A stretch of 64,000 nucleotides of DNA from NCBI GenBank assembly GCA_964036315.1, contig OZ038492.1, positions 34,189,618-34,253,617 of the forward strand, written 5' to 3'. The notes beneath the pieces are model-generated. The model was given only the letters and a program-made list of their open reading frames with translations. It was not told where the DNA came from and made no database searches. The DNA comes from Acanthosepion esculentum. Taxonomy: Eukaryota > Mollusca > Cephalopoda > Sepiida > Sepiidae. Below are positions 1-11,853 of this stretch, in pieces. The position numbers and the translations under genes were made by a program. The first letter of the stretch is position 1; the number at the start of each line of letters is the position of its first letter.

Positions 1-1928
1 TGGATTTCTATGAACCTGTTGAATTTTAGATAGAACACTCCACCGAGTGAACAGTTAAGCGAGTTAATAACCCCCTCGGCACAGTAGGGATAACCGAGGT
101 AGATTAAAGCTCTTGCCATAGTAGATAGGCAGTCCCACCCCAGAGAAGAGGTTAGAGCAGCACATGCTGCAACCATCATCCAGACTCACACCATGGGGAA
201 CAAAGGTATTCATAAATAGTAGTTGACCTCCTCACCTCTCCTTAGCTCAAAAGGTAAGTAATCTTGTAGAGTGCAAACCTCATTGACTGTAAGTACCATG
301 TTGTGTTATATTGTTGCATTTAATAAAAATGGTAAACGTATTTTGGCATCCTTCTTTTCATTTCTTTTTAGTAACTCATATTTATTCTTTTTGGGAGCAG
401 TTACAAAATATCAACCCAAGAAACTCATGATGAAAATCTGCAATCAGAACTTTAATATAAACAAAATAATTTTTTCCTTCTTACTTATGTGTATACTATC
501 AGATCAATTGATTGTACTGCTTGTTTAATTCTTGTACCAAGAATTGAACCCTTACTCACCATAAAATTGAGTAAACATTTTTATTATTTATTTATTTTTT
601 TCATTTATTTTTGATCAATGCTATAGATCTGATAAGTTTTGACTCATTTGAGTTGAACTTTATTGGGAAAATTATTTAACATCTAGAAAGACCTGTAAAA
701 TTTCACACTTTTCCTATTTGAATTTTCTGATGAATCTTCTTAAGTTAATGCTTGAAGCTAATGGCGAGTTCTATGACAATAAAATATCTCTGGAAATTCC
801 TGTCACATCGTTAAATATTTGAGCTTCATAACTTCAACAAAACATTGCAATAACAATCGTAACTATGAATGCTGGTCGTTTTAAGAAGTGGGTACAAATG
901 AAAATTTGAAATTGACAACTTCTTCCATTTCATTGAAACGGCCGTTAAACACTTTTATCTTCCTTTTTTCATTTTCTCACTGAAACCAAATAGTATCTAT
1001 TCTCCTCTTTCCATGCAATTAAAACATAGCATTATTTATGAAGTATTGGGAGGGCGTAAATGTTGTGCAAACTAATGAATGGAGGGACAAATATAATAGT
1101 ATCCTTATTCCTCAACATTTTACACAATAGCATTTACACTGTTTTGAAGACAAAAAAAATCATTGATTTTTTGATACTGGAGATAAATATGGAGTGTTAT
1201 TGATTTTTCTCTACAAATTTATTTATGTCTGTTGTTTAGACCTGCATCTAATTGAAGCCATTTCTGTTGCTGACAAATTTAGAGGCAGAAATTTAAATAA
1301 AGAATGTGCTAAAAGGAAGTCTGCATTTAATATTGTTGTAAATGTTTTTCTATACAATGAATATAATTGACTTTCTTCCATTTTGCAATTTCTTCTCATA
1401 AAAATGTAGTTTTTATTTTTATTTTTTAAGAACAAATAAAGTATCTCTAAATGTAATAGTGTTTAAATATCTTGGCTGAAGCACACAGTGGGTAACCATT
1501 AGGAAATTCCCACAACCCTTCAAATTGGTTGATTTATATCTGAGAAAAAAAAAAAATTGAATAAAAATCTGAATCAACAGTAAAGAAAAAAAAAATGTTA
1601 AGAAATCTTTAGTGGTTGAAAAGTTAAAGCCAGTCAAAAATTGTTGATTTGCCAAATATATCGCAAATGTCTAGAGAAAGTGATTTTGGCACTGCAGAGG
1701 TAACAGAAACTAACCATTTTAAAGGAATATGTACCTGAGTAAGATACCATAAACAGTTTTATCTACTGTTTTTCAGGTTCTCTTTTCTGGAAGTTAGTGA
1801 AAAAAACAAAAAAAAAAACATAAAAGGTTTACATTCATACTATAAGTGGCTTTCTACTACAGGGTGTAGCAGAAATACTTCCCAGAAATACCTCCCACAT
1901 AATGGTAAGGTATTAGCTAAAGAAACCA
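1..1928. other. A+T-rich sequence, no gene recognised
   Basis: No protein family was recognised. The ORFs at 271-528, 1223-1435 and 1419-1655 have low-complexity composition. The only notable signal is AAG|GTAAGT with GT at 254-255, after a less A+T-rich first 250 bases. It could be a splice donor of an exon entering from the left, but nothing else supports that. Confidence 0.3.
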
Positions 1929-2232
1929 TTGAACATTGATACGTGGTTTTATGTGTATATGTATTTGTATAGAGATGTATGTATGCATATATATGTATAT
2001 ATGTATTGTAGAACATATGTAAAGTATGTATATATAGGTGTATTTGTAAGTTTAGGTCGGCATGTTTGTATATATATAATATGTATGTGTCATGTATATA
2101 GGATTGCATGTGGTCTGTGTATATATATAAATGTAAGTATTTGTGAGTTCGTATATGTAATATGTGTGAATAATAAATACGTATGCAGGTATAGGTATTT
2201 ATGGGTATAGATCTGTTATATATATATATAAA
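1929..2232. repeat. Degenerate TATG/TATA simple repeat
   Basis: Long run of imperfect GTATATAT and TATGTATA units. The ORFs read on both strands are Tyr/Ile/His-rich artefacts of the repeat. Confidence 0.8.
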
Positions 2233-4194
2233 GTATTCTAAGGGAAGGACTTAAAGTTCTTTTATTAATGTTTTATCTTATTGTCTCTTAATATTCTCTA
2301 ATTAGAATTGTGAGATTGAAATGTTTTTATCATCTGGAGGTAATTTCATTTTAAATTGATAATTTAAATATGTTACTCTTTAACTATCAATATTGATAGT
2401 AAAATATTAAAATTAGAAATATTTGTTTTGATATTTAAACACTTAAGTCATCACCTAATGTTAAACATTAACTGTGAAATTTAAGGAAAAATTTAAATAG
2501 ATATAAATATGTGTAAATATTTGAAAATATATGTGTAAGTATTGATATATGAATATACATAGGTACTTGTGTATATGGATACATGTGTACGTGCCTATGT
2601 GTGTAATTGCACATATAAATAAATAAATAAATGAATGTATGTATATGTGAGATTTACATAAGTGTATGTGTGGTGTATATATATATATATATATATATAC
2701 GATAGAACAAAATCTTTAATATTGACTTCAAATCTTACTCCATCTTAATTTAAAACCTAAACTTTAAGTAAAAAAGATTACCCATCTAAAAAGTCACAAA
2801 TTACATTCATGAATTAGATTCAAACTGATAGAGATGTTACCTCTAACAATCATTTACAATATTAAAAGATTACTATCGGTAAACTGTTATATTTTAAATT
2901 AATTTTTTTTAATGTACTTTCTATGAATGTGTTTTTAAATATACTATTTAACTCATTAAATCCCTAAATTATTTGTAAAAGAGTTAAATATTTAAATTGC
3001 TAGCAAACATCAAATTAATTTCTTTGTGGATTTTTTAAACATTTAAATTACTATCAAACATTAAAATCTGTTTTTTTACATAAATTGCTAAAAATTACCA
3101 CCCCTCCTCTTCCTTCGTAAAACCTAATTACAGCTTCTTTCTCTTTACTTCCCCCTTCTTTCTTTCTTTTTATTTTTTCTCTCTTCTTCCCCTTCCCTTT
3201 CAATATATCACTTCTGTTAAGTTAACCAATTAAATAGGTCAATGTCTGGTCCCTCCTCTCCTAATACTAAGTATGATAGATAGAAATATTAAAATAAACC
3301 TTCTCTAAACTCGATCATGTCTCTCACACCACTCCTCACTATCCTCTCTGTTAAATTACATAAACTTAATACTACCTGTCAAAAGTGTAAATTTTCATTT
3401 CATTTTTCGTTTCACCTTTTTGAAGTGTAGTCTGATGATCCAGCGTCCTTTAAAAGGGCTATGGTGAAATAAAATATTACATAGAGCCTTAAATTGGTCT
3501 GTTTTTCTTTAAAATATATATATATATATATTATATACATACATATATATATATACACACATAAAAAAAATTGCTTTAAAAATAAGCTTTTCAAATTTTG
3601 ATTATTCATTGAAAAAAAAATTTTTCTTAAGACAATAGTGTCCTTAATAAAAAAATTTTTAAATAATTTCATCCATTTATGAATAAATGCTGAAAGTTTC
3701 ATTAAAATCTGACAATGATTTGATTTTTACAAGTATTTCCAAATCAATGTGTTTTGCACTGGGGGGAAAAAAAGCGCAAAAATACTAATCATAAATATTA
3801 CGTTGACTGCTGATACGAAAAAAACAAATTTTTTAAACAAATTATCGAATGCGCTAGAAAGGATTAAAAAAATGAATAAAATAATAAAAAAAATATTTTG
3901 GTCTTTCCTTTTAATAATAACAATCATTTTGACAATAAAACTTTGTTTTTATCAAATTTGGGGCCTTTTTTTTTTTTTTCATCATGCTATACAGTTTTTT
4001 TTTCAGCAAAATTGGAGGTATCTACAAAAAAGTGACCTAAAAATGCAACACAAATATAATATAAAACTGAATCTGAGCTGTGAGAATTAATTTGGGAATA
4101 ATTAACATTTCAAGGAGGATTTTTTTTTTTTCTCCAGTCATTTTCTTTTCTTTTTAATTGGTATCATCCCCAAGCTTGGCAGTACAGCAAGGAT
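2233..4194. other. A+T-rich sequence with microsatellites, no gene recognised
   Basis: Contains an imperfect TATG tract at about 2510-2700 with (AT)n at 2676-2699, a CT-rich patch at 3100-3200, and (AT)/(AC)n at 3513-3562. The 113-residue ORF at 3749-4090 is Lys/Ile/Phe-rich with no recognisable motif and was rejected. Confidence 0.5.
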
Positions 4195-4470
4195 GTGGAT
4201 GAATTAGGAACAGAAACAATATTAATGAGTAGAAAGAGTAAATAGCAATCAGGAGGACAGTAGATAGCGATTGACATTGCATTTAAATTTTTGCAGATTA
4301 ATGGTGGCTGGAAAGTATGGAGCTAGAAGGGAGTTACGCAAATGAGACGTGCAAGAAAAGAAACTGCCAGCATAGAAGTTACGGCTACATCTATCCAGCT
4401 CAACTGTAAATAGTATTGCATTTAAATTCATACAGTCTAGCTACCATAGCAAAGAGATGGTTGGCTGATA
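4195..4470 (-). mobile_element. LINE-A 3'-end fragment
   Basis: The minus strand encodes the last ~55 residues of a CR1/jockey-like reverse transcriptase (NFYAGSFFSCTSHLRNSLL then KFKCNVNRYLLSS) followed by its 3'UTR. The same ending recurs at 17484-17797, 26730-27060, 28975-29275, 46450-46740 and 57860-58100. It is 5'-truncated and dead. Confidence 0.8.
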
Positions 4471-4662
4471 GAAGTGTGCAAATGTGTGCATGAAAAAAAA
4501 AAAACGAAATGACAATCAGAATAAGAATTTTTTTCTTCTTATAATGAATACTGAGTATAAATCAATTCCTCGACAATGTTCAGAAAATAATCCTGGGTTT
4601 TATTCCAAAAGGTTTTTTTCTCAATTAAAGTAGTGAGGTCAGACCATTTTGAAATATAACTT

Positions 4663-4965
4663 TAATAACACATGGCACAGTGGATAAAGACGTTGGTTAG
4701 ATCCAGTGACAGGATCCAAAGAGTGTGAGTTCAATACCCGGTTAAGGCAGTGGAGAACTTTCAGAGGGAAAATTAACAGGAGATAACTGACATCCATTAA
4801 ACATGGCATGTGGAACTAGAACAGTCTACCCCAGTGAGTGAAATAAAGGGTTCAGTTCAACATTCCAACCCCCTTGAAGAAGGCCGGAGCGTACAACGGC
4901 CGAAACGTAATAAATCATGGCGACAAAGATGAGGACAATAGTCCGAATAATGTAAATAATGAACT
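4663..4965 (+). repeat. SINE-F copy, tRNA-like head and hammerhead-like tail
   Basis: Begins with a tRNA-like A box (TGGCACAGTGGATAAAGACG) and B box (GAGTTCAATACCC), runs through a shared middle, and ends with TTGAAGAAGGCCGG...CGGCCGAAACGT and a conserved AATAATGTAAATAATG end. Relatives are at 7125-7470, 10820-11200, 15640-16190 and 20095-20515; most of those also carry an inverted left arm that this copy lacks. Confidence 0.7.
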
Positions 4966-5699
4966 CTAATATGGATTTAAAGATATTTCAGGGGATATTG
5001 TAATTGTTTCTGGGAGTTCATATTTTTTTCCAAGTTTACCTTTTCACTAATTTCCAAATTTAACTGGCTGCCAAAACAGATTGACTTTGTTATAACATTC
5101 TGTCTAGGAGTTGAATGTAGGTTCACTCAGGAAATAAGAATTGAATGAAAATTTATTGTATTTCTTGGGATTTTTTTTCTTATGCAATTCAATGAAATTT
5201 GAAAGAGCAGAAACGTGTTTGTTATTTTTTTTTTCACAAAAGTAAATTTAAATTTATTAACAAAACAAACTCTGAACCCAAAACTTTATGTATAACCAAT
5301 ACTTTGAATTTTTTTTTTTTTTTTTTTTTTTTTCATGGAAAGAATGGTACACGCACAATTTTGGGTTTCAAATCTTTAACAATAATAATTGTCTTTTGTC
5401 AGTTACTGGTTGAAATTTTACTTTAGGATGCTGTCCACATCTAGGGATATCTTGTCTTGTCCGAGACATGGACAGTGGAATGAGAATGATCATATTTCTC
5501 TACCTTATTTGAGTGTGAAAGAAATTTGATTAAAATCTGTCTATGGAAAAAGATGAGACCCCCATATTCCACTATATATTGTGTCTATAGAATAGTTGTG
5601 TATTATGAAAACCTGCAAAATTAAATAATTTCTAACCATATTTCATACTGACAGGGTAGCAAAATTATTCAAAGTGGTTTAAAACAAAAAATCTAATAT

Positions 5700-5734
<35 letters not shown>

Positions 5735-5859
5735 TAATATGTTCTAAATTAAAACTTACACCCTTGTCCAAATTAATTAAAACAACCGCTTTAGTTTCCT
5801 TTCTTTCACCATACGGTCAGTTTTAGATCCACTGGAGTGACAGGGTGAAATCGATTTCT
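4966..5859. other. A+T-rich spacer with poly(T) tracts
   Basis: Poly(T) runs occur at about 5310-5333 and 5703-5727. Around 5429-5475 lies an imperfect inverted repeat (CTGTCCACATCTAGG facing GAGACATGGACAG) resembling the centre of the SINE-F copies near 7.2 and 11.0 kb. No gene was recognised. Confidence 0.5.
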
Positions 5860-6320
5860 ATTTTGTTTCCTCAGATTAGGGCATTTGCAGTGGTGTTCAA
5901 TAATATAAATTTATTTTCGGAATGTATGATGAAATTTGTTTGGCCTTGAAAAATATTGCGTCGTCTGTGATTTGCATCGGATTTTCATCATGCCCAGACA
6001 CTATTGTCTCAACTGTTGATTAGTTGTCCTACAGCCATTGTCTGCGATGGACATTACTCCAAGGAAGCATACAAAAATTGAACACACTGGCAAGCCTTAC
6101 CAGTGAGCAAATCAAAGTACTATAGACTGGCCTGGAAACTCTTGATTTAAATCCAATTAATAAGAAAAACTGAGAATCTGTGGTCAATCCTCAAGGAATG
6201 ACTTCATGGAATGTACATATGAAGTACTAACATGTGCACTGGGTCATGTTTCATTGGAAAAATATGAAAAAAAAGTAAATAATAATTATTTGTTTTATTT
6301 CAATTAATTTGCACAAGAGT
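5860..6320 (+). mobile_element. Decayed Tc1/mariner remnant
   Basis: At about 6125-6200 the plus strand, read through frameshifts, preserves the Tc1 transposase C-terminal block of the TWP-G-S-DLNPIENLW-ILK type (GLETLDLNPI then ENLWSILK across frames). The end TTGCACAAGAGTGTAG resembles a Tc1 terminus. No matching left end was identified, so the limits are approximate. Confidence 0.5.
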
Positions 6321-6717
6321 GTAGCTTCATTTGGTCAATATTATTGAGACATCTTTCTTATCAATTTCTTCTTAAATCCTTTTGGCTTTTGGGATACTTT
6401 GTACAAGCCAAATGAAAAATGTAGAAGTTGACCAAAAGAAAATGAAAAACCAATGCAAAAACTGGACTTCTTGAAATGCTGACATAGTAAATTTGCAATT
6501 TTATATTTTTAGTGTTCCAGCCACCTATAGGAGAGTTTAAATCTTGAAGTTGTATTTCACTCGTGTCATGCAATGTATTATTCATGTTATTCTTTTATTT
6601 GTATTGATGAGTACATCATCAATTGAACTATCCAAATAAAATTTTACAAGAAAACTTGTCAAGATATAAATGGAAAAAATAAATAAATAAAAGGAAAAAA
6701 AATGTTTTCCAGTAATA

Positions 6718-7083
6718 TAGGGTGACCCCAAAAAAACGGGAACTTTTTAACAATCCAATAAAACGAAGAGTGATGGAAGAAAAATATTTAATTCATAGTA
6801 ATTGAAACCTTAAAACATGCCATTTAAGAAACAATGATGGAATTTTCATTTTTTTAAAATTATCTCCTGTAGATGGTGTCCTGTACGAATGCATTCTTGA
6901 AATCTGCTGTTGAGACCCCTATTTACTGATGCAACATCTCAGCTGGGATATTGTGAATTTCATTCTTGTTACTAAAATGGCAAAATGTTTACTTGCTCAA
7001 GGTCACTGTCTCGCAGAGTTGCCACTTGCTCATGTCTGGCAATACGCACTTCAAAAATTCCCGTTCTTTTGGGTCACCCTATA
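6718..7083. mobile_element. Mariner-like MITE with ~25-bp inverted termini
   Basis: Left end TAGGGTGACCCCAAAAAA and right end (reverse complement) TAGGGTGACCCAAAAGAACG are inverted repeats bounded by TA, the mariner target. The minus-strand interior faintly preserves a transposase C-terminal segment (LNSRFQECIRTGHHLQ). Length is 366 bp. Confidence 0.75.
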
Positions 7084-7124
7084 TTTGTTTTAAATTATGA
7101 CATTGTTTGAATTTCTTAAATGAA

Positions 7125-7470
7125 ACGTTTTCATTATTTATGTCTGGACTAATATCCTCATCTTTGTTATCACATTTTGGCCATTGTAGCTTCTGGCCTT
7201 CTTTCGGTGTCTGGCGAACTGAACCCTTTATTTAATCTATGGGGATAGATTGTTCTCATTCCTCTGTCCATGTCTAGGACAAGACAAAATATTCTTAGAC
7301 ATGAGTGCAGCAGAAAAAGAACAACTAACCCCATAGATTAAGTAAATAGTTCAGTTCAAAATTCCCTGAAGTTTATCTGAATTGACAGACACCTGAAGAA
7401 GGCTGGAGAGTTCAACAGCTGAAATATTGATAAAAAAAGGTAGGGACATTAGAACATAAATGGTAATGCC
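7125..7470 (+). repeat. SINE-F hairpin element
   Basis: The left arm (CCTCATCTTTGTTATCACATT...GGCCTTC) is the approximate reverse complement of the right arm (CACCTGAAGAAGGCTGG...AGCTGAAATATTG). The middle shares the AACCCTTTATTTAATC block with other copies. Confidence 0.65.
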
Positions 7471-7757
7471 TCATTTGAGAAATTCTAACAGAAGCATTTT
7501 CATTATTGATTTTTGACTACTTTGTTGCTGCTTCCCCTTTTTTCTCATTGTAACACAGGTCATTTTAAATTCAACACTTACAGGAGCCGTCTTGAATAAG
7601 ATTTCAACTTGTTTTCCATTTCCTTTGGTATCTGCCTGATATAACTTATACTTTACCAATTTGGCCACAGAGACCATGCTGTTTATTTAAATCATTGAAT
7701 GTAAAACAACCTGAGTGTTGGGTTAAAAAAAAGAAAAGAAAAACTAATGAAAATTTG

Positions 7758-7805
<48 letters not shown>

Positions 7806-8112
7806 TACGTTAAAAATAACTGATAATTTTTCTTGTGTTCATACAAGTGTTTTCATTTCTGTACACAAAGTGGGACAAGCAATTAAAAAATAAAAATCAT
7901 CCTAGATAGTGGCTAAATGTACAGCCGAAAGTGCTTGGATTTGCAGAACTTTTGGACAGTTTTTACATACTTTGTCCCCGGAAAAGAAAACACTTGTACA
8001 AACACAAAAAAAGTTAAATAAAAAGTTTAATCGCAGTACCTTGTCAGTTGTCTTTAATGAAACTTGTATAAAAGAGGGATTGATGCCCAAATACACACAG
8101 ACACATATATAT

Positions 8113-8194
<82 letters not shown>

Positions 8195-9432
8195 AATGGT
8201 ATAACTTAAAAATGATTACAAATGTAACAGATTGCTGAATAAATTTTCTAAGCAGTTTAACTTCTTTTTTTTGTGGCTGGAGATAAAAGCCATTATCTTG
8301 AAACTTTTTCACCATCAGAATGTATCATAGAAGAAAATGGACTCTGCCACATTAAGTTGTAGATCATTGGAATGTCTAATTTAAAATGTGTATTCATATG
8401 AATGTTGTTAGGCTTTACTTTCTTCATATATTTGTCACATGTACCCACAGCTGAAGGTTTTAAGCATTTAATAATTATAAAATTTTTGTTGTGATGTGTG
8501 AAAATCAAAGTCTCGTACTTGAGTGACTCTTTCTCCATAATGGAAGGACTTTATTATATAACTTAAGATATTATTTTTAGTGGATAGCTGTGTTTGAAAT
8601 AGACACCCTGATTTTTTTTATTATTTTAAACTGTGTATTATGTCAGTGATACAATGGACACCCACATAGAAATGGAAGAGATGGTTTTATTTCAATCTGA
8701 TGTGTTTCCATTTGATAGCAAGCAGAAGGTTCGTTTTGAAGTTCAGTCTTTTAAGTGGCATCCACTTTGACTAAAGGGGAATTGAGAAGTAAAGGAGTGG
8801 ATGAGAGTTTCTTAGAGATCAAGTGACAACAAAGTCAGAAATAGGCTGTATCTGGGTGTTGGTCTATATTAACAGTCATGCTTGAAACTAATTATAAGGC
8901 ACTATTCAATTTTGCTTGATCATCGATAATAATATATATATTATCATCAATTTGAAATTGTGATGATTATAATACAAGATAATTGTTCCACTGTCAAAAA
9001 TGACATGAATATCAGACAATTCAATGTATCTATTTTAAATCTGATCATCCCTGTTCCTTAACCTGTATTTTAACTTGTTCAGTCTTTAAAGAAAAAAATC
9101 ATTTCTAGGTCACCCTATCGGCTCATGTTTAATTCTTCCTTCTTTCCTTGCCCTCTCTCTCACTCTCTTCCCTTCTCTCGCTTTTTCTCCCCTACCCAAT
9201 TTTTTTAATAACCTTATTAAAAGAGGAAGAAAGAAAAATATAAATTTCAATAATTTATATTTTTCTTTCTTCCTCTTAATATAGAAATTTTTCCCTTTTC
9301 TTTTTCCTCTCCCTTTTCCTTTTGTCTGGATAAATTGACTCCATTTATTAAAGAACTTGGGTCTGAAGAGATGAATATTTGTATATTCATGAAATAAATT
9401 ATAACAATGGATTTTTAAGGATGATGTACTCA

Positions 9433-9436
<4 letters not shown>
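7471..9436. other. No gene recognised; microsatellites
   Basis: Holds a (TA)19 tract at about 7764-7801 and a (TG)n(TA)n tract at 8115-8190. A purine/pyrimidine-biased, partly self-complementary patch lies at 9130-9310. The ORFs at 7902-8315 and 9110-9433 are carried by these low-complexity tracts. Confidence 0.5.
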
Positions 9437-9462
<26 letters not shown>

Positions 9463-9463
<1 letters not shown>

Positions 9464-10252
9464 CTAGCAGCCATACCAGCTGGTCGATCAGAAGAAGCAT
9501 TTAATTAGAATGAAGCGAAAACATCATCATGTTTAGATGTAACAGAATCTATCTTCTTCAATTATTTTAAAATATTTTCATTAAAAAACATTTTGAATTA
9601 ATCCAGTTACTGATATAACAGAAGTAATCTGTATTTATTCAATTGAAGTTAGCCGAGGACATGAAGGGGTAAAACAGGCAACATGAAGACCTACTTCAGA
9701 CCACAATTATTTTTGAGATTTTGAAATTCAATTTGTCAGTGTGCTACCAGGGATGTAAAAGAGGATACACTTATAAAGCAATTGTTAAGCTTGATGAAAA
9801 TTGGTTGAAAGATCAATGAAAAATAAGAAAGAAACCAGTAAAAATTGCCATTTTTTGCTATTTATGCAGGTTTTCACTATATGGGTGGACTCAATTATCA
9901 AGTTAAATGACTTAAGCAATCAAGTTATTGTTGGCTATAATTGAGTGAAGTTTGTATTAGATTGCTTGAAAATTGAGGGAGTATCTAGTTTAAAATTTGT
10001 TTTTGAAATTGATTTTTTGTTTTTTGCATATTTTTGCTAATAAAAATGAGGTATTGTTGAGCCCGTCACAATATAAGTAACCTACATACTGAGTTTGAAT
10101 GATATTGGAGGGGAAAAAAAATGAATTTATTGATTTTTTATGCTAAGAACCTATCTCTTACATTGTACAATGTATGTGCCAAGTTTGGTCAAAATTGGTT
10201 GGATGGATCTTGAGTGAAAAGGTATCACACAAAAAGACAGACATCCTCTGTT
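9463..10252 (+). mobile_element. RTE-tail-type non-autonomous repeat between two (AT)n tracts
   Basis: Starts ACTAGCAGCCATACC and ends with GTGCCAAGTTTGGTCAAAA, TTGGTTGGATGGA and AAAGACAGACAT before a long (AT)n. Both ends resemble those of RTE-related non-autonomous elements in invertebrates. No coding remains were recognised inside. The family assignment is from memory of these end motifs, not from a search. Confidence 0.5.
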
Positions 10253-10255
10253 TTA

Positions 10256-10332
<77 letters not shown>
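10252..10332. repeat. (AT)n microsatellite
   Basis: About 40 TA units at the 3' end of the RTE-type repeat. Confidence 0.95.
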
Positions 10333-10339
<7 letters not shown>

Positions 10340-10435
10340 AATAAAAAGAAAGAACAGTAAGATATAAAATCTGGTGTTCTTATAGATATTTTTATTTTTA
10401 CACAATAGTGCTCAATGTAAATTTACAGAGCATTA

Positions 10436-10756
<321 letters not shown>

Positions 10757-10819
10757 CAGTACATTCATATGGAAATGATACATGACTTATTTCAATGAAA
10801 ATTTGAACAGACTGATCAA

Positions 10820-11200
10820 TCTTTGTCTGAATTTCTGGGATGAGGTATTATTATTTACAATATTTACATGCAGACTATTGTCCTCATCTTTGTTGCTGTT
10901 ATAACTACATTTTGACTGTTGTACCTTTCAGTTTGTTGATACAGGTAACGTTCAGATAACATCGAACAGAACCCTTTATTTAATCTACGAGAGAAGATTG
11001 TTCTTGTTTCACTGCCTAGATGAGATGTCCCTAGACAGGAGCAGTGGAATGAGAACAGTGTACCCTCCTCCCCCGTATGTTAAATAATGAGTTCAGTTTG
11101 AAGTTCCCTAAGGGTTAACTGGACTGACAAGCACCTGATGCAGATGGAGGGTACAATGGCCAAAATGTGATAACAAAGATGAGCATTCATCAATCTGTCT
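10820..11200 (+). repeat. SINE-F hairpin element
   Basis: Inverted arms around a palindromic centre (GTTCTTGTTTCACTGCC facing GCAGTGGAATGAGAAC). Shares the CCTCATCTTTGTTGCTG left arm and the CACCTGATG...CAATGGCCAAAATGTG right arm with the other copies, but its tail is more diverged. Confidence 0.65.
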
Positions 11201-11513
11201 TGTCAAGTTAACCAATTAATGTTGTCTCACTTATCTCTTGAAAACACACCACCAAAAATGAAGAACATCGTGATCTATCTTTCAGGAAGCCAGTTGATGA
11301 CTTAAGTTCCCCAAACTTTGGGGAGCAGCACCTTGTATATTCTATGTAGGTACTGTGAACTTTGAATGCTTCTCCACAGATTTAGTTACTAAAATAAAAA
11401 TCTTAGAGTTTTTTTGGTTTTTTTTAAATGGGCAAAACCTTTTTCACATCTTTCAATAAAAAAACGATTACTGATTTGATCTTATAAGTGTATCCAACCC
11501 AAAGTTGATTGAT

Positions 11514-11519
11514 TTTATT
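11514..11519 (-). terminator. Candidate polyadenylation signal of GPN2
   Basis: AATAAA on the minus strand about 115 bp past the GPN2 stop codon. In a sequence this A+T-rich the hexamer is weak evidence by itself; its position is what supports it. Confidence 0.35.
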
Positions 11520-11631
11520 TTTTTTAAAATTCAAATTGCAATGGATGTTCATATAGTGAAGCTTGAAGAAGGAATGAATGAATGAAGGAATGAATGAATG
11601 AAAGGACAAAGTAGTCAATGGTTTAACAATT

Positions 11632-11853
11632 TCATATCTCGTCTGAACTTTCATTTTCATCCTCATCCATTTTCTCCTCATGGTCACTGTTCATTACATA
11701 TTTTTCTTGAATGTCTTTGATCTTTTCATATTCAAATTCAGCACCAATCGCACAGGAAAGCATCGATTGTAAATTGCGTTCCTCTGTATCACCAAACATA
11801 TAACCATTCGCTTTGTCGACTGTTTGAAGAACCCGCAGAATACTTTCATTCTT
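11632..11853 (-). CDS. GPN2: GPN2 coding exon 3, C-terminus and stop (residues 237-309)
   Basis: After a CATTTCAG acceptor (AG at 11854-11855) the minus strand encodes 73 residues starting [18 protein letters not shown], which matches the conserved GPN2 C-terminal segment. The exon then runs through [16 protein letters not shown] and an acidic tail ending SSDEI before TGA at 11632-11634. The frame joins exon 2 without a shift. An overlapping ORF in another frame is a shadow. Confidence 0.94.
   Translation of the reverse strand, partial: KNESILRVLQTVDKANGYMFGDTEERNLQSMLSCAIGAEFEYEKIKDIQEKYVMNSDHEEKMDEDENESSDEI

Noticed and set aside
3749..4090. 113-residue plus-strand ORF
   Set aside because: Lys/Ile/Phe-rich composition expected of A+T-rich DNA; no motif, start context or splice signals.
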